In this document: one piece after another, positions 24,711-33,658 of the stretch | Numbering within the stretch: position 1 is the first letter of the stretch | How the letters are laid out: each line of letters begins with the position of its first letter | Source: Eubacterium uniforme | GTDB lineage: Bacteria > Bacillota > Clostridia > Lachnospirales > Lachnospiraceae | Direction: 5' to 3' | Assembly: GCF_900167115.1 (NCBI RefSeq) | Contig: NZ_FUXZ01000002.1 | Coordinates: 248,001-312,000 of the forward strand | Length of the DNA stretch: 64,000 nucleotides | Notes under the pieces: model-generated | Databases searched by the model: none | Seen by the model: the letters and a program-made list of their open reading frames with translations, nothing else | Told to the model about the DNA's origin: nothing | Translations under genes and position numbers: made by a program

Positions 24711-26534
24711 ATGAGAAAAACAAAATTTATGAAAAAAGTTAGTGCTGTTATTCTTTTAAGTAGTTTATCATTACTTACATTTGGTTGTAGTAATCCTAAA
24801 TCAAATAAGGATACAAAGAAAGATAATAAAAAGAGTACAGAAGTAACTACAGAAGCTAATATTAATGCTAACAATTCATTAACTAATGGTGACTTTGAAG
24901 CTAAAGATTTTAGTGGATGGGAAACAACAGGTGACATTATAAAAGTTCAAACAGATGACTGGGCAACCGTTAATAAAACATATTTTGTAAAAATGTCAGC
25001 TGATGCAGCTGATGCTTCTTTTGAAGTTAAACAGTCTTTTAAATCTAGCGTATCTGGTGATTGTGCAGCTGGTATCGATTATGAAGGAGCCGCTTCATTT
25101 GCTGGAAGTTGTAAATTAACTGTAGAAGCTAATGGCAAATCTGCTTCTGTTGATTTTAAACCTTCTAAAGATTGGGATTTTTGGGAAAAGACAAGTACTT
25201 CTGAAAATCCAATTAAGGTAGAAGAGAGTGACGTAGTTACAATCACAATTACTGGTGATCTTAAGAAAGGTGACTGGGGCGATTTCGATAATATAGTATT
25301 TGATAAAGCTGATAGTTTAAAGGGTGATTCTTCTAATGAAAAGAAATCATTTGATAACATCACATACGGTGGTGCTAAGGGTAGTGGTAGCATAGACTAC
25401 AAAGGAATCACATATAACGGTATGTTAATTAATAATGGTAATTATATTAAAGGTGTAGATATTTCATCTGTTCTTTCAGTAGAAAAGAGCGGATTTGTAT
25501 ATAAGAATGCTGATGGTAGCAAGGGTGATTTATTTAAAATCTTAGCAGATAATGGAATTAACTGTGTTCGTGTTCGTATTTGGAACGATCCATATAAACA
25601 GGGTCCTCCAAAATCAGCAATTAATAGTTACGGTGGCGGTGTTTGCGATCTTGACTATGCTGTAGAAATTGCTAAGAGATGTAAAAAAGCTGGTATTAGT
25701 TTCTTCCCAGACTTCCATTACAGTGATTGGTGGTCTGACCCAGGTCGTTCTATTTGTCCTAAAGCATGGGAAGGCATGAGTGTTGATGAGAAAGCTAAAG
25801 CAGCTGCTGAATTTACAACAGAAGCATTAAAGAAAATCGGTGATACTGGTGTTAATATTCTTATAGCTTCAGTTGGTAATGAAACTAATAACTTTATGGC
25901 TGGTGAATCTGGAATTGAAAATATTGCAATCATTATGAAAGATGCAGCTGAAGCAATCAGAGCATATGATAAAAATATTTTAATTGCTGTTCATTTCACA
26001 AACCCAGAGAAAACTAATTACTTAGCTTCATACGCTAAACCACTTGATGAAGCAGGCGTTGACTATGATATATTTGCTAGTTCATATTATCCATTCTGGC
26101 ACGGTACTCTTGATAACTTAAAATCAAAGCTTGATTTAGTTGCTGATAATTATGGCAAACTTACAATGATAGCTGAATATTCATATAGTTATATGGGAAG
26201 TCAGGATGCTACAGCAACTCAGAAAGAATATAAAAAAGCATCTCCTGAAAATCAGTACGATGCAATTAAGCTTATAAATGAATTCTCTGCAAGTATTAAC
26301 AACTGTATTGGAACATTCTATTGGGAACCAGCTTGGCCACTTACAGATGAATCTACATGGGATGAATATGGTTCAGGTTGGACTTCATCAATAGCTAAAG
26401 AATATGACCCAAATACAGCTCCAGAGAAAGCTCAGGGTAGCGCTTGCTATGAACAATCTTGGTTTGATCAGGAAGGCAATCAAAATCCTGTATTATCAAA
26501 GGGATTGTTTAAGAAACTTTGGAAAGATAAATAA
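24711..26534 (+). CDS. GH53 endo-beta-1,4-galactanase lipoprotein with carbohydrate-binding domain
   Basis: The 607-residue protein has a lipoprotein signal (KK, hydrophobic core, lipobox 'LTFGC' with the cysteine near residue 26), a lysine/threonine linker, a beta-sandwich module (about 50-200, 'NGDFEAKDFSGWETTGD', resembling galactan-binding CBM61-type modules), and a GH53 catalytic domain starting 'YIKGVDISSVLSVEKSG'. The acid/base glutamate is in 'SVGNETNNF' and the nucleophile in 'MIAEYSYSY'. It would cut beta-1,4-galactan, a pectin side chain, at the cell surface. No transporter or regulator for galactan lies nearby. AAGGAG precedes ATG 24711. Confidence 0.9.
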   Translation: MRKTKFMKKVSAVILLSSLSLLTFGCSNPKSNKDTKKDNKKSTEVTTEANINANNSLTNGDFEAKDFSGWETTGDIIKVQTDDWATVNKTYFVKMSADAADASFEVKQSFKSSVSGDCAAGIDYEGAASFAGSCKLTVEANGKSASVDFKPSKDWDFWEKTSTSENPIKVEESDVVTITITGDLKKGDWGDFDNIVFDKADSLKGDSSNEKKSFDNITYGGAKGSGSIDYKGITYNGMLINNGNYIKGVDISSVLSVEKSGFVYKNADGSKGDLFKILADNGINCVRVRIWNDPYKQGPPKSAINSYGGGVCDLDYAVEIAKRCKKAGISFFPDFHYSDWWSDPGRSICPKAWEGMSVDEKAKAAAEFTTEALKKIGDTGVNILIASVGNETNNFMAGESGIENIAIIMKDAAEAIRAYDKNILIAVHFTNPEKTNYLASYAKPLDEAGVDYDIFASSYYPFWHGTLDNLKSKLDLVADNYGKLTMIAEYSYSYMGSQDATATQKEYKKASPENQYDAIKLINEFSASINNCIGTFYWEPAWPLTDESTWDEYGSGWTSSIAKEYDPNTAPEKAQGSACYEQSWFDQEGNQNPVLSKGLFKKLWKDK

Positions 26535-26593
26535 AATTTCTTTATATGTTATTTATAGAATAATCTTAAATATTTTATTATTTAAGATAAAAC

Positions 26594-26637
26594 AAAAAGA
26601 TATATAGCAAATTTATGTTTGTTATATATCTTTTTTA
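26594..26637. terminator. bidirectional terminator between the galactanase gene and lexA
   Basis: An 18-bp stem, AAAAAGATATATAGCAAA (26594-26611) with its near-perfect partner at 26618-26635, has T runs on both strands. A weaker inverted repeat, TCTTAAATA/TATTTAAGA, lies just before it (about 26563-26588). Confidence 0.8.
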
Positions 26638-26706
26638 TTTACTTTAAATCTATTATGATATTAACTCTAGATTAATCTAATTATTTACATAAATAAAAGA
26701 AGTTTA

Positions 26707-27333
26707 CTAGATAATATTCATTCTAATAAGTCCGATTACTTTACCTAAAATAGCACAATCCTTAACAATGATAGGATCCATATTATCATTTTCAGGTTGT
26801 AATCTTATATGTCCATCTTCTTTATAAAAACGCTTAACTGTAGCACTATCCTCAACTAATGCAACAATAACATCGCCGTTTTTAGCAGTATTCTGTTTCT
26901 GAACTAATAAGTTATCTCCATCAAATATTCCCATATTAATCATACTATCACCTTTAACAGTAAGCATGAATGTTTCCTTATTAGGAAGGGATTCTACTGG
27001 AAATGGGAAATAATCAACAACATTCTCAGTTGCAAGAATAGGGGAGCCTGCAGCCACCTTACCTACTAAAGGAACATTAGTAATTTCACGTCTTGCAAGT
27101 GCATTAAAATCATCATCTAATACTTCAATAGCTCTGTTCTTACTTGATACGGATCTTATATATCCTTTCTTTTCAAGAGTTTTAATATGAGCATGAACAG
27201 AAGAAGTAGAACTAAGTCCAACTTCATCACATATCTCTCTAACTGAAGGTGGATAACCCTTAGATGAAATTTCTGATTTAATAAAATTAAAAATCTGCTC
27301 CTGTTTAGCAGTTAATGGTTCTCTATCTGTCAT
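26707..27333 (-). CDS. lexA: LexA repressor
   Basis: LexA represses SOS genes and self-cleaves when RecA filaments form. The 208-residue protein has an N-terminal winged helix ('[31 protein letters not shown]'), the cleavage bond A95-G96 in 'VAAGSP', and the Ser-Lys dyad S130 ('KGDSM') and K167 ('ATVKRF'). AAAGGAG precedes the start. The gene is divergent from a YneA-like gene, and the shared upstream region is full of LexA boxes, one over its own -35, so lexA is autoregulated. Confidence 0.97.
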   Translation of the reverse strand: MTDREPLTAKQEQIFNFIKSEISSKGYPPSVREICDEVGLSSTSSVHAHIKTLEKKGYIRSVSSKNRAIEVLDDDFNALARREITNVPLVGKVAAGSPILATENVVDYFPFPVESLPNKETFMLTVKGDSMINMGIFDGDNLLVQKQNTAKNGDVIVALVEDSATVKRFYKEDGHIRLQPENDNMDPIIVKDCAILGKVIGLIRMNII

Positions 27334-27399
27334 AAGTAATTCTCCTTTTTTAATAGATAATATATATTTTTACGACTTAAATATCCTTTTAATAATATA

Positions 27400-27439
27400 A
27401 TTATATCGAACAAAATGAAAAATGTCAAACAAATGTTCA
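27400..27439 (-). promoter_or_regulatory. lexA promoter with LexA box
   Basis: On the minus strand TTGACA (27428-27423) and TATAAT (27405-27400) are separated by exactly 17 bases. The LexA site CAAACAAATGTTCA (27426-27439, plus-strand reading) overlaps the -35 element. Confidence 0.88.
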
Positions 27440-27471
27440 GAAAAATTGTTCGATTTTTTTATTCGAAACTA

Positions 27472-27519
27472 TTGACAAACATGTGTTCGGGTGTTATATT
27501 ATATTCAAACAGTTGTTCG
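27472..27519 (+). promoter_or_regulatory. yneA-like gene promoter with two LexA boxes
   Basis: TTGACA (27472-27477) and TATATT (27495-27500) are 17 bases apart. CAAACATGTGTTCG (27476-27489) sits in the spacer and CAAACAGTTGTTCG (27506-27519) on the start site. The geometry matches the recA promoter almost exactly. Confidence 0.88.
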
Positions 27520-27570
27520 GAACATATTTTCGAACATAAAGAATATAATAGAACATATGGAGGTATAGAT

Positions 27571-27990
27571 ATGAACTACAAAAGTGAATTAAAAAACGAC
27601 CATATTAAGTATATATATAGAAGAAATGAAATCAGAGAGAACATAAGAACAAAGATTAATAGAAAGTATGACCCAGCATACATTATGATGCAGAAATTAA
27701 AGAAAGCAGTAGTAACTTTTGCTGTATTTGCTATTATCACAATGACATTTGCATTATCATCAAGTTTTGTTACTAATGCAAAATCAAATCATACTACACC
27801 TAAGAAAAAGTATTATACAACTGTAGAAATTAAGAACGGTGATACATTAACAAGCATTGCAAAGAAATATTACTACAAAAAAGAGTACAAGAATCTAGAT
27901 GAATATATGAATGAAATTATGGAATTAAATAGACTTGAGTCTACAACAATTCATTCTGGTTGTTATTTGAAGATAGCTTATTTTAAATAA
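27571..27990 (+). CDS. yneA: LysM-domain cell-division suppressor, YneA-like
   Basis: The 139-residue protein has a charged N-terminal part, one transmembrane helix (about residues 46-66, 'AVVTFAVFAIITMTFALSS') and a C-terminal LysM domain ('VEIKNGDTLTSIAKKYYYKK', residues about 87-137). In Bacillus, YneA is the SOS-induced inhibitor of septation, divergent from lexA and with this same helix-plus-LysM layout. Here the position, architecture and LexA-controlled promoter all agree. Sequence similarity outside LysM cannot be judged by eye. I chose ATG 27571 after GGAGG; an earlier frame opening at 27415 runs through the promoter. Confidence 0.8.
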   Translation: MNYKSELKNDHIKYIYRRNEIRENIRTKINRKYDPAYIMMQKLKKAVVTFAVFAIITMTFALSSSFVTNAKSNHTTPKKKYYTTVEIKNGDTLTSIAKKYYYKKEYKNLDEYMNEIMELNRLESTTIHSGCYLKIAYFK

Positions 27991-28030
27991 AACGAGCATT
28001 CTCATGGTGCATACCCACACCGAATTGAAA

Positions 28031-28061
28031 AGAGACGAGTAGAGAACCTACTCGTCTTTTT
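28031..28061. terminator. bidirectional terminator after yneA-like gene and the recombinase gene
   Basis: GACGAGTAG (28034-28042) pairs with CTACTCGTC (28048-28056); A-rich and T-rich flanks make it work on both strands. Confidence 0.85.
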
Positions 28062-28072
28062 CATTAGTATCA

Positions 28073-29143
28073 TTATTTATTTTTTTCATCATGTAAATTC
28101 TCACGTAGTTTAACAGCATTACGTGCAGATCTTCGTCTATCATCTTCAATAGCTGCGTAATGTCTCTTAGTAGTATTTACGTCCTTATGTCCTAATACAT
28201 CAGCTACAAGATAAATATCACCTGTTTCCTTATAAAGATTAGTACCATACGTACTTCTAAGTTTATGCGGAGTAATCTTCTTAAGTGAAGTAACTAAAGA
28301 AGAATACTTTTTAACAAGATTTTCAACACTTCTTACATTTAATCTTTTATTCTGCATTGAGAGGAAGAATGCATCTTCAGAACCTTCTGAAGCTATAATA
28401 TTCTTTCTTTCATTCATATAATTTGTAAGAGCATCATAAACTTCATCTCCAAAGTAAACAACAGTTTCATAACCACCTTTACGTCTAATCTTTATACCAG
28501 CATTCTTAAAATCAACGTCCTTTATATCTAATCCAACACACTCAGATACTCGAATACCTGTACCAAGAAGCAGTGTAAGTAGTGCTAAATCTCTTACCTT
28601 TGTCTTTTCATGATAAGCTTTTTGTCTCTTGGTTAAACTATCTCCACTTTCTACTTCATCTAAAAGTCTACTTACTTCATCAATATCAAGTCTAATAATC
28701 TCTTTTTGATGATATTTAGGTGTCCTTACTATTGATGGAGGATTCGTTTTAATCTTCTCAGAGCGGAAGTAGTAGTTATAAAAAGTTCTTAAACTAGCTA
28801 GTTTACGCATAATTCCTCGCTCATTATTAATATGTTCCTTACCATCCATCTCATAATATTTTAAATACTGTAAATATTCTTCAATATCAGTCGGTGTAAT
28901 ATTATCAAGTATATCAATTGGAATATCCCTTATTTCAACATCCTTATACATAGGATTATTATCTTTTATATAATTGAAAAAAACGTGTAAATCATATGCA
29001 TAGGCAATTCGAGTTCTAGACGCACTTGTAGGTTCAATTCCAATAAAAAACTGACTACAAAAGCGTGGGAGAGCAGAAGTAAGTTCTCTTAACTTAACCT
29101 CATTATCTATATTTAATTGATCATGATAATTTCTATTTGCCAT
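28073..29143 (-). CDS. tyrosine-type site-specific recombinase
   Basis: The 356-residue protein has an N-terminal SAM-like DNA-binding domain (residues about 20-145) and a C-terminal catalytic domain with R in 'LLGTGIRVSECVGLD', H-x-x-R in 'TPHKLRSTYGTNLY', H in 'VLGHKDVNTTKRHY' and the tyrosine nucleophile in the same phrase. It resembles XerC/XerD-like enzymes but is about 50 residues longer. There are no phage genes or visible attachment sites next to it, so a chromosomal or XerC-like role is more likely than an integrase. AAAGGAG precedes the ATG. Confidence 0.85.
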   Translation of the reverse strand: MANRNYHDQLNIDNEVKLRELTSALPRFCSQFFIGIEPTSASRTRIAYAYDLHVFFNYIKDNNPMYKDVEIRDIPIDILDNITPTDIEEYLQYLKYYEMDGKEHINNERGIMRKLASLRTFYNYYFRSEKIKTNPPSIVRTPKYHQKEIIRLDIDEVSRLLDEVESGDSLTKRQKAYHEKTKVRDLALLTLLLGTGIRVSECVGLDIKDVDFKNAGIKIRRKGGYETVVYFGDEVYDALTNYMNERKNIIASEGSEDAFFLSMQNKRLNVRSVENLVKKYSSLVTSLKKITPHKLRSTYGTNLYKETGDIYLVADVLGHKDVNTTKRHYAAIEDDRRRSARNAVKLRENLHDEKNK

Positions 29144-29182
29144 GATAAACTCCTTTAATACAAATATTCAAAAATGATTTAC

Positions 29183-29899
29183 TTATAAATGAAATCCAGA
29201 AATATTGCCAGAAAGAATAGCAGTGAACATTCTATCTTTACAGCCTGGATTATCATGATTCATCTTAGATAACAATTCCTTAACATACTGCCTTTTTGTA
29301 TATCCATCAGCAGGGCAAGGATTCTTAGCAACTGGAAGTTCATACTTATTAGCAAATCCAATTACATCACGTTCATTAACATACATTAATGGTCTAATAA
29401 GAGTTAATTGCATTCTATCTAAATATGTTACAGGGGAAAATGTATGTATCCTGCTTTCAAAAATTAATGAGAGCATAAGAGTTTCAATAATATCATCCTT
29501 ATGATGCGCATAGGCAATTTTATTGCAGCCTAGTTCCTTAGCTTTTTCATTAAGAGCACCTTTTCTCATTTTAGCACATAATGAACAGGGACTTTTTTCC
29601 TTACGGTCTTTAAATACAATATCTCCAATTTCTGTTTTAACAATATATAATGGTATTTCCATTTCATTACAATAATCTGTAATCTTATCAAAGTTCTGAA
29701 TACCAAATCCAAGATCAACAGAAATAGCACATAATTCATATTTCTTTGGATAGAATCTTTTGATACCATGAAGTGATTTAAGTAAAGCTAAACTATCTTT
29801 ACCACCAGATACACCAACACAAATTTTATCTCCATCTTCAATCATTTCATATTCCTGTAAGGCTTTTCTTGTCAAACTCATTAATCTCTGTAACTTCAT
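29183..29899 (-). CDS. TtcA-family PP-loop ATPase (tRNA thiolation)
   Basis: The 238-residue protein has the PP-loop 'GVSGGKDSLALL' near residue 30, a C-x-x-C pair in 'SPCSLCAKMRKGAL' and a late cysteine in 'NPCPADG', as in tRNA 2-thiocytidine synthetases that hold an iron-sulfur cluster. 'AYAHHKDDIIETLMLSLIFESRI' is the usual second motif. It should adenylate a tRNA base and insert sulfur. GAGGG lies before the ATG. A 44-codon reading frame ends in an ATGA overlap with its start, and an inverted repeat covers its promoter. Confidence 0.85.
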   Translation of the reverse strand: MKLQRLMSLTRKALQEYEMIEDGDKICVGVSGGKDSLALLKSLHGIKRFYPKKYELCAISVDLGFGIQNFDKITDYCNEMEIPLYIVKTEIGDIVFKDRKEKSPCSLCAKMRKGALNEKAKELGCNKIAYAHHKDDIIETLMLSLIFESRIHTFSPVTYLDRMQLTLIRPLMYVNERDVIGFANKYELPVAKNPCPADGYTKRQYVKELLSKMNHDNPGCKDRMFTAILSGNISGFHL

Positions 29900-30030
29900 A
29901 TATCCCTCAATCTAATTATATTAATATAATCTAAATAACTATTATTCAAATTAAAATCAATATAATTATTACAAAAAAAGTAATAGTAGCAAACACCATA
30001 AAACCCTTGAAAAATAAAGGCTTTCTCCAT
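29896..30030 (-). CDS. possible 44-residue upstream peptide coupled to the TtcA-family gene
   Basis: An ATG at 30028-30030 opens 44 codons that stop at TGA overlapping the next ATG by four bases (ATGA). The peptide begins MEKAFIFQGFYGVCYYYFFC and is rich in aromatic residues and cysteine. The start is only about five bases after the predicted transcription start and has no ribosome-binding site, so if translated it would be nearly leaderless. In DNA this AT-rich an open frame of this size can arise by chance. Confidence 0.3.
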   Translation of the reverse strand: MEKAFIFQGFYGVCYYYFFCNNYIDFNLNNSYLDYINIIRLRDI

Positions 30031-30042
30031 ATTTACAAGTTC

Positions 30043-30092
30043 ATTATAACACAGAACTATTCGCAAAACAACAGTTTAACGAATAGTTCTGT
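30043..30092 (-). promoter_or_regulatory. promoter with 13-bp inverted repeat before the TtcA-family gene
   Basis: On the minus strand TATAAT (30048-30043) has a weak TTGTTT 17 bases upstream. Perfect inverted arms ACAGAACTATTCG (30051-30063) and CGAATAGTTCTGT (30080-30092) bracket the -35 region. Without a T run this looks like an operator rather than a terminator; the regulator is unknown. Confidence 0.5.
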
Positions 30093-30144
30093 ATATTTTA
30101 TATTTAATTTTAATAACTATGCGTATATACCATAAATTACGGCT

Positions 30145-30783
30145 TTATACGTCAATATCAATCTTTCCAATAGTTTTTAAATAGTTTAATATAATTTCAA
30201 CTGTTTTTTCAATTCCATAACGACTACTACAAACACATAAATCATAACTTGAAGCTTCGCCCCATTTTTTTTCTGTGTAAAAATTGTAATAACTTGATCG
30301 TTTTTTATCTGTCTTTTTTATAAAAGCTTTAGCTTTTTCAACAGTTAAATTATTCTCAGTTGATATACGTCTGGTTCTAAATTTCATATCTGCAGTTATA
30401 AATATGCTAACGCAATCTTCATTACCTGCAAGCGCATAATCTGCACAACGACCAACTATAACGCATGGACCTTTAGCTGCAATTGTTTTAATTGCATTAA
30501 ATTGTGCTAAAAACACCTTATTATTAATAGGCATATCCATTGTTGATGATGTTGCATATCCAAATGAATATGTATCCATAACTATTGAATATAATAAACT
30601 GTTTGTAGGTCGTTCATCATTAGTCTCTAAAATATCTTCTGATAAACCACTTTGTCTTGCAGCCTCTGTAAGCAATTCTTTATTATAATAAGAAATTCCA
30701 AGCTTATCAGCGAGCATTTTCCCAATTTCTCGTCCACCTGATCCAGTTTCTCGTCCAATTGTGATTATTAAATTTCCATTCAT
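30145..30783 (-). CDS. cytidylate kinase-like family protein
   Basis: The 212-residue protein has a P-loop 'IGRETGSGGREIGKMLA' at the N-terminus and 'GPCVIVGRCADYAL' and 'RFRTRRIS'-like lid arginines in the middle, typical of the AAA/cytidylate kinase-like group (PF13189) widespread in gut Clostridia. A nucleotide or small-molecule kinase activity is likely but the substrate is not established. A GGAGG precedes the ATG. It is expressed alone. Confidence 0.8.
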   Translation of the reverse strand: MNGNLIITIGRETGSGGREIGKMLADKLGISYYNKELLTEAARQSGLSEDILETNDERPTNSLLYSIVMDTYSFGYATSSTMDMPINNKVFLAQFNAIKTIAAKGPCVIVGRCADYALAGNEDCVSIFITADMKFRTRRISTENNLTVEKAKAFIKKTDKKRSSYYNFYTEKKWGEASSYDLCVCSSRYGIEKTVEIILNYLKTIGKIDIDV

Positions 30784-30871
30784 AAAAAAACCTCCAATCC
30801 CACTCTTGTTTGTGCCACTTCCTCCTTCTAGTTCTTGACACTTTTAAGTTTTTCATAAAAAAATATAAAAA

Positions 30872-31801
30872 CTAATTATTCGTTTTATTCCTTAATATTT
30901 TAATTAATTTTTCAAAATATTCAGGCAAATCAGCCTTAAATTCAACATATTCGCCTGTTCTTGGATGAATAAAACCTAACACTCCCGCATGTAATGTTTG
31001 GCCCTCCAATTTAAACGGTGATTTATGTGCCCCATACACACTATCCCCTAGCAATGGATGACCTATAAGTTTCATATGAACTCTAATCTGATGCGTACGC
31101 CCTGTTTCAAGTTCACATTCAACATATGTATAGTTTCCAAACCTTTCAAGTACTTTAAAATGAGTAACTGCATGTCTGCCATTCTTAACATTAGCTTGCA
31201 TTTTCTTTCTATCATTTGGATTTCTTCCAATAGGTGCATCAACAGTACCTTCATCTTCCTTAATATTGCCGCAAACTATAGCATAATACCTTCTTTTTAT
31301 GCTATGTTCCTTAAGTTGTGCCGCTATATTGTTATGAGCCATATCGTTCTTGCATATAACAAGTATACCGGATGTATCACGGTCAATTCTATGTACTATA
31401 CCAGGTCTAAGTTCACCGTTAATACCAGATAGATTATCTTTACAATGATGCATAATTGCATTTACAAGTGTATCATCGTAATGACCTGGTGCTGGATGAA
31501 CAACCATACCTTTTTCCTTGTTAACAATGAGAATATCCTCATCCTCATATATAATATCCAGAGGGTAATCTAATGGATTAATTTCTAGTTCCTTAGGCTC
31601 TGGAATTATAATCTTAACCTTATCACCAATATTTAATTTATAACTAGGTTTAACAGTTTTTCCATTCACTGTAACCTGTTCATCATCAATAAGTTTTTTT
31701 ATATGCGATCTGGTGACTTCCTTATTAACATCAGATAAAAACACATCAATTCTGACATTTTTATTTTCATCACCAATAATATATTCATTTATATTTTCCA
31801 T
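30872..31801 (-). CDS. rluD: RluD-type 23S rRNA pseudouridine synthase
   Basis: The 309-residue protein has an N-terminal S4 RNA-binding domain ('VRIDVFLSDVNKEVTRSHIKKLIDDEQVTVNG', residues 1-75) and the RluA/RluD catalytic domain with the aspartate in 'IVHRIDRDTSGILVI', then 'ETGRTHQIRVHMKLIGHPLLGD'. It isomerises uridines in rRNA. In Firmicutes it commonly follows lspA, as here (27 bases apart, same strand). The ribosome-binding site is weak (GATGGA). Confidence 0.93.
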   Translation of the reverse strand: MENINEYIIGDENKNVRIDVFLSDVNKEVTRSHIKKLIDDEQVTVNGKTVKPSYKLNIGDKVKIIIPEPKELEINPLDYPLDIIYEDEDILIVNKEKGMVVHPAPGHYDDTLVNAIMHHCKDNLSGINGELRPGIVHRIDRDTSGILVICKNDMAHNNIAAQLKEHSIKRRYYAIVCGNIKEDEGTVDAPIGRNPNDRKKMQANVKNGRHAVTHFKVLERFGNYTYVECELETGRTHQIRVHMKLIGHPLLGDSVYGAHKSPFKLEGQTLHAGVLGFIHPRTGEYVEFKADLPEYFEKLIKILRNKTNN

Positions 31802-31828
31802 AAATCCATCAACATACTAAATATGCAA

Positions 31829-32458
31829 TTATTCATTATCAGAATCAACTGCAACTTCATCATTTACGTCATCATTTTTTTCAGCAAACGCCTTGCCATC
31901 AGTTTTATTTTTTGGATTAATCATTGCTAATATATCATCATCAATAAATAAAACAATTATAGCAAGTAAAATGGTTGAAACAACCACATAACAATCTGCC
32001 ACATTAAATATAGGAAAATCAATAAGTTTGAAATAAATAAAATCAATTACATACTTTCTAAAAACTCTATCAATAGCATTTCCCATAGCACCTGCAGCAA
32101 AAAATATTAGTAAAACCTTTACTAAATTTAGTTTAAGAATGATTTTTCTTTCTAAATCAACAACATGAATAATATATTCAATTCTAGCAATTAAAAATAC
32201 AGCTATAATCGTAATAATAATCGATAAAATCGCAAGGAAACCTATATGTCCCTTTAATATTCCCCATGCTGCGCCTTTATTACCGCCTTCAAGGTAATTA
32301 AATTCCAAAACGTTCTTTATAATAACAAATGGCTTTCTATTAGACAAACCACTTTTTGCAATTCTTTTTGTAATCTGATCAAACACCAGTAATGAAAAGA
32401 ATAATTCAAAACAAATTAAATAACCAAATTTCAAAGTAGTCTTAGTGTTTTTAATCAT
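31829..32458 (-). CDS. lspA: lipoprotein signal peptidase (signal peptidase II)
   Basis: LspA removes lipoprotein signal peptides in the membrane. The 209-residue protein has four hydrophobic segments and the catalytic aspartates in 'GAMGNAIDRVFRKYVIDF' and 'FNVADCYV'. It is longer than the usual 150-170 residues, with an extra charged loop ('EYIIHVVDLERKIILKLNLVK') and an acidic C-terminal tail ('NDDVNDEVAVDSDNE'). It could process the GH53 lipoprotein encoded in this window. CAGGAG precedes the ATG. Confidence 0.93.
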   Translation of the reverse strand: MIKNTKTTLKFGYLICFELFFSLLVFDQITKRIAKSGLSNRKPFVIIKNVLEFNYLEGGNKGAAWGILKGHIGFLAILSIIITIIAVFLIARIEYIIHVVDLERKIILKLNLVKVLLIFFAAGAMGNAIDRVFRKYVIDFIYFKLIDFPIFNVADCYVVVSTILLAIIVLFIDDDILAMINPKNKTDGKAFAEKNDDVNDEVAVDSDNE

Positions 32459-32484
32459 AGTAACTCCTGTCGTAACTAAAGTAT

Positions 32485-33636
32485 TTAATCAGCTGCACCA
32501 AATATAGGTTCAAATTCTGTAGCTTCTAATATTGCATTACGCATATCATCATCTGTTATTGAACTATCAATAATTGCTTCACCAATATCCTTAATTACAA
32601 TAAATTTAATCTTTTTAGAATCCATTTTCTTATCATTCTTTGAAACTTCAATTATAGAATCAGCTTTTAAACCCGTGATACTATTTGGCAATTCAAAAAT
32701 AGAAACTATTCTCTTAATACTTTCAGCTTCACTTTCCGAAATGAAACCTTTGTTTTTTGAAATATATGCAGCAACAACCATTCCAATTGCTACACATTCA
32801 CCATGATATTTTTCAAAATTATATAATTTTTCAACTGAATGTCCAATTGTATGACCAAAATTTAATAAAGCTCTTTCACCTTTTTCCTTTGGATCATTTT
32901 CAACTACACATTTTTTAATGTAACATGAATTCTTAATCATCTGAATTAAAATCTCTGGGTCTCTATCAATAATTTTCTCATTATTACTTCTAAGCCAATT
33001 CAAATAATCTTTATCCTTAATGATTCCATGCTTAATAATTTCACCCATACCCGATAGGAAAATTCGCCTATTAAGCGACTTTAATGTTGATACATTAATA
33101 TATACTAGTTTAGGCTGATAAAAAGCACCAATCATATTTTTATATCCATCTAAATCCACGCCAGTTTTACCACCAATGCTAGAATCAACCTGTGATAAAA
33201 GTGTAGTTGGAATCTGAATAAAACTAATTCCTCTTAAATATGTTGCAGCAACGTAACCTGTCATGTCACCTACAACACCACCACCAAGCGCGATTACATA
33301 ATCATTTCTATCAAATTTAGTTTCAATAAGATGTTTATAAATTCCTTCAACCGTTCTTAATGTTTTATATTCTTCCCCTGCATTAATAACGTATTCAGTT
33401 ACAAATCCTGCAACTTCAGCAAATACTTTCTTAACCTCATCAAGATATAAAGGAGCAATAGTATCATCAGTAATAATACAAACTTTCTTTTCTCTTAATA
33501 AAAACTTTGAAAGCAATCTGTTTAATTGATCAAATGAATCACTAAACACTATATCATAGCAAGGCTTTCCTTCATAATTAACAGTTAATACATTAAGTTC
33601 ATCCCCTGTAGTATTCAACTCTTTAATATCTAGCAT
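32485..33636 (-). CDS. aroB: 3-dehydroquinate synthase
   Basis: AroB turns DAHP into 3-dehydroquinate, step two of the shikimate pathway that feeds chorismate to TrpE. The 383-residue protein contains 'VIALGGGVVGDMTGYVAATYLRGI', 'QIPTTLLSQVDSSIGGKTGVD' and the metal-binding 'NFGHTIGHSVEK' with 'YHGECVAIGM'. It is not clustered with other aro genes but lies before lspA with 26 bases between. GGAGGAG precedes the ATG. Confidence 0.96.
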   Translation of the reverse strand: MLDIKELNTTGDELNVLTVNYEGKPCYDIVFSDSFDQLNRLLSKFLLREKKVCIITDDTIAPLYLDEVKKVFAEVAGFVTEYVINAGEEYKTLRTVEGIYKHLIETKFDRNDYVIALGGGVVGDMTGYVAATYLRGISFIQIPTTLLSQVDSSIGGKTGVDLDGYKNMIGAFYQPKLVYINVSTLKSLNRRIFLSGMGEIIKHGIIKDKDYLNWLRSNNEKIIDRDPEILIQMIKNSCYIKKCVVENDPKEKGERALLNFGHTIGHSVEKLYNFEKYHGECVAIGMVVAAYISKNKGFISESEAESIKRIVSIFELPNSITGLKADSIIEVSKNDKKMDSKKIKFIVIKDIGEAIIDSSITDDDMRNAILEATEFEPIFGAAD

Positions 33637-33658
33637 TTTGACTCCTCCACTTTTTAAA

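Noticed and set aside
27415-27570. N-terminal extension of the yneA-like gene
   Set aside because: It would translate through both promoters and all LexA boxes; ATG 27571 follows GGAGG.
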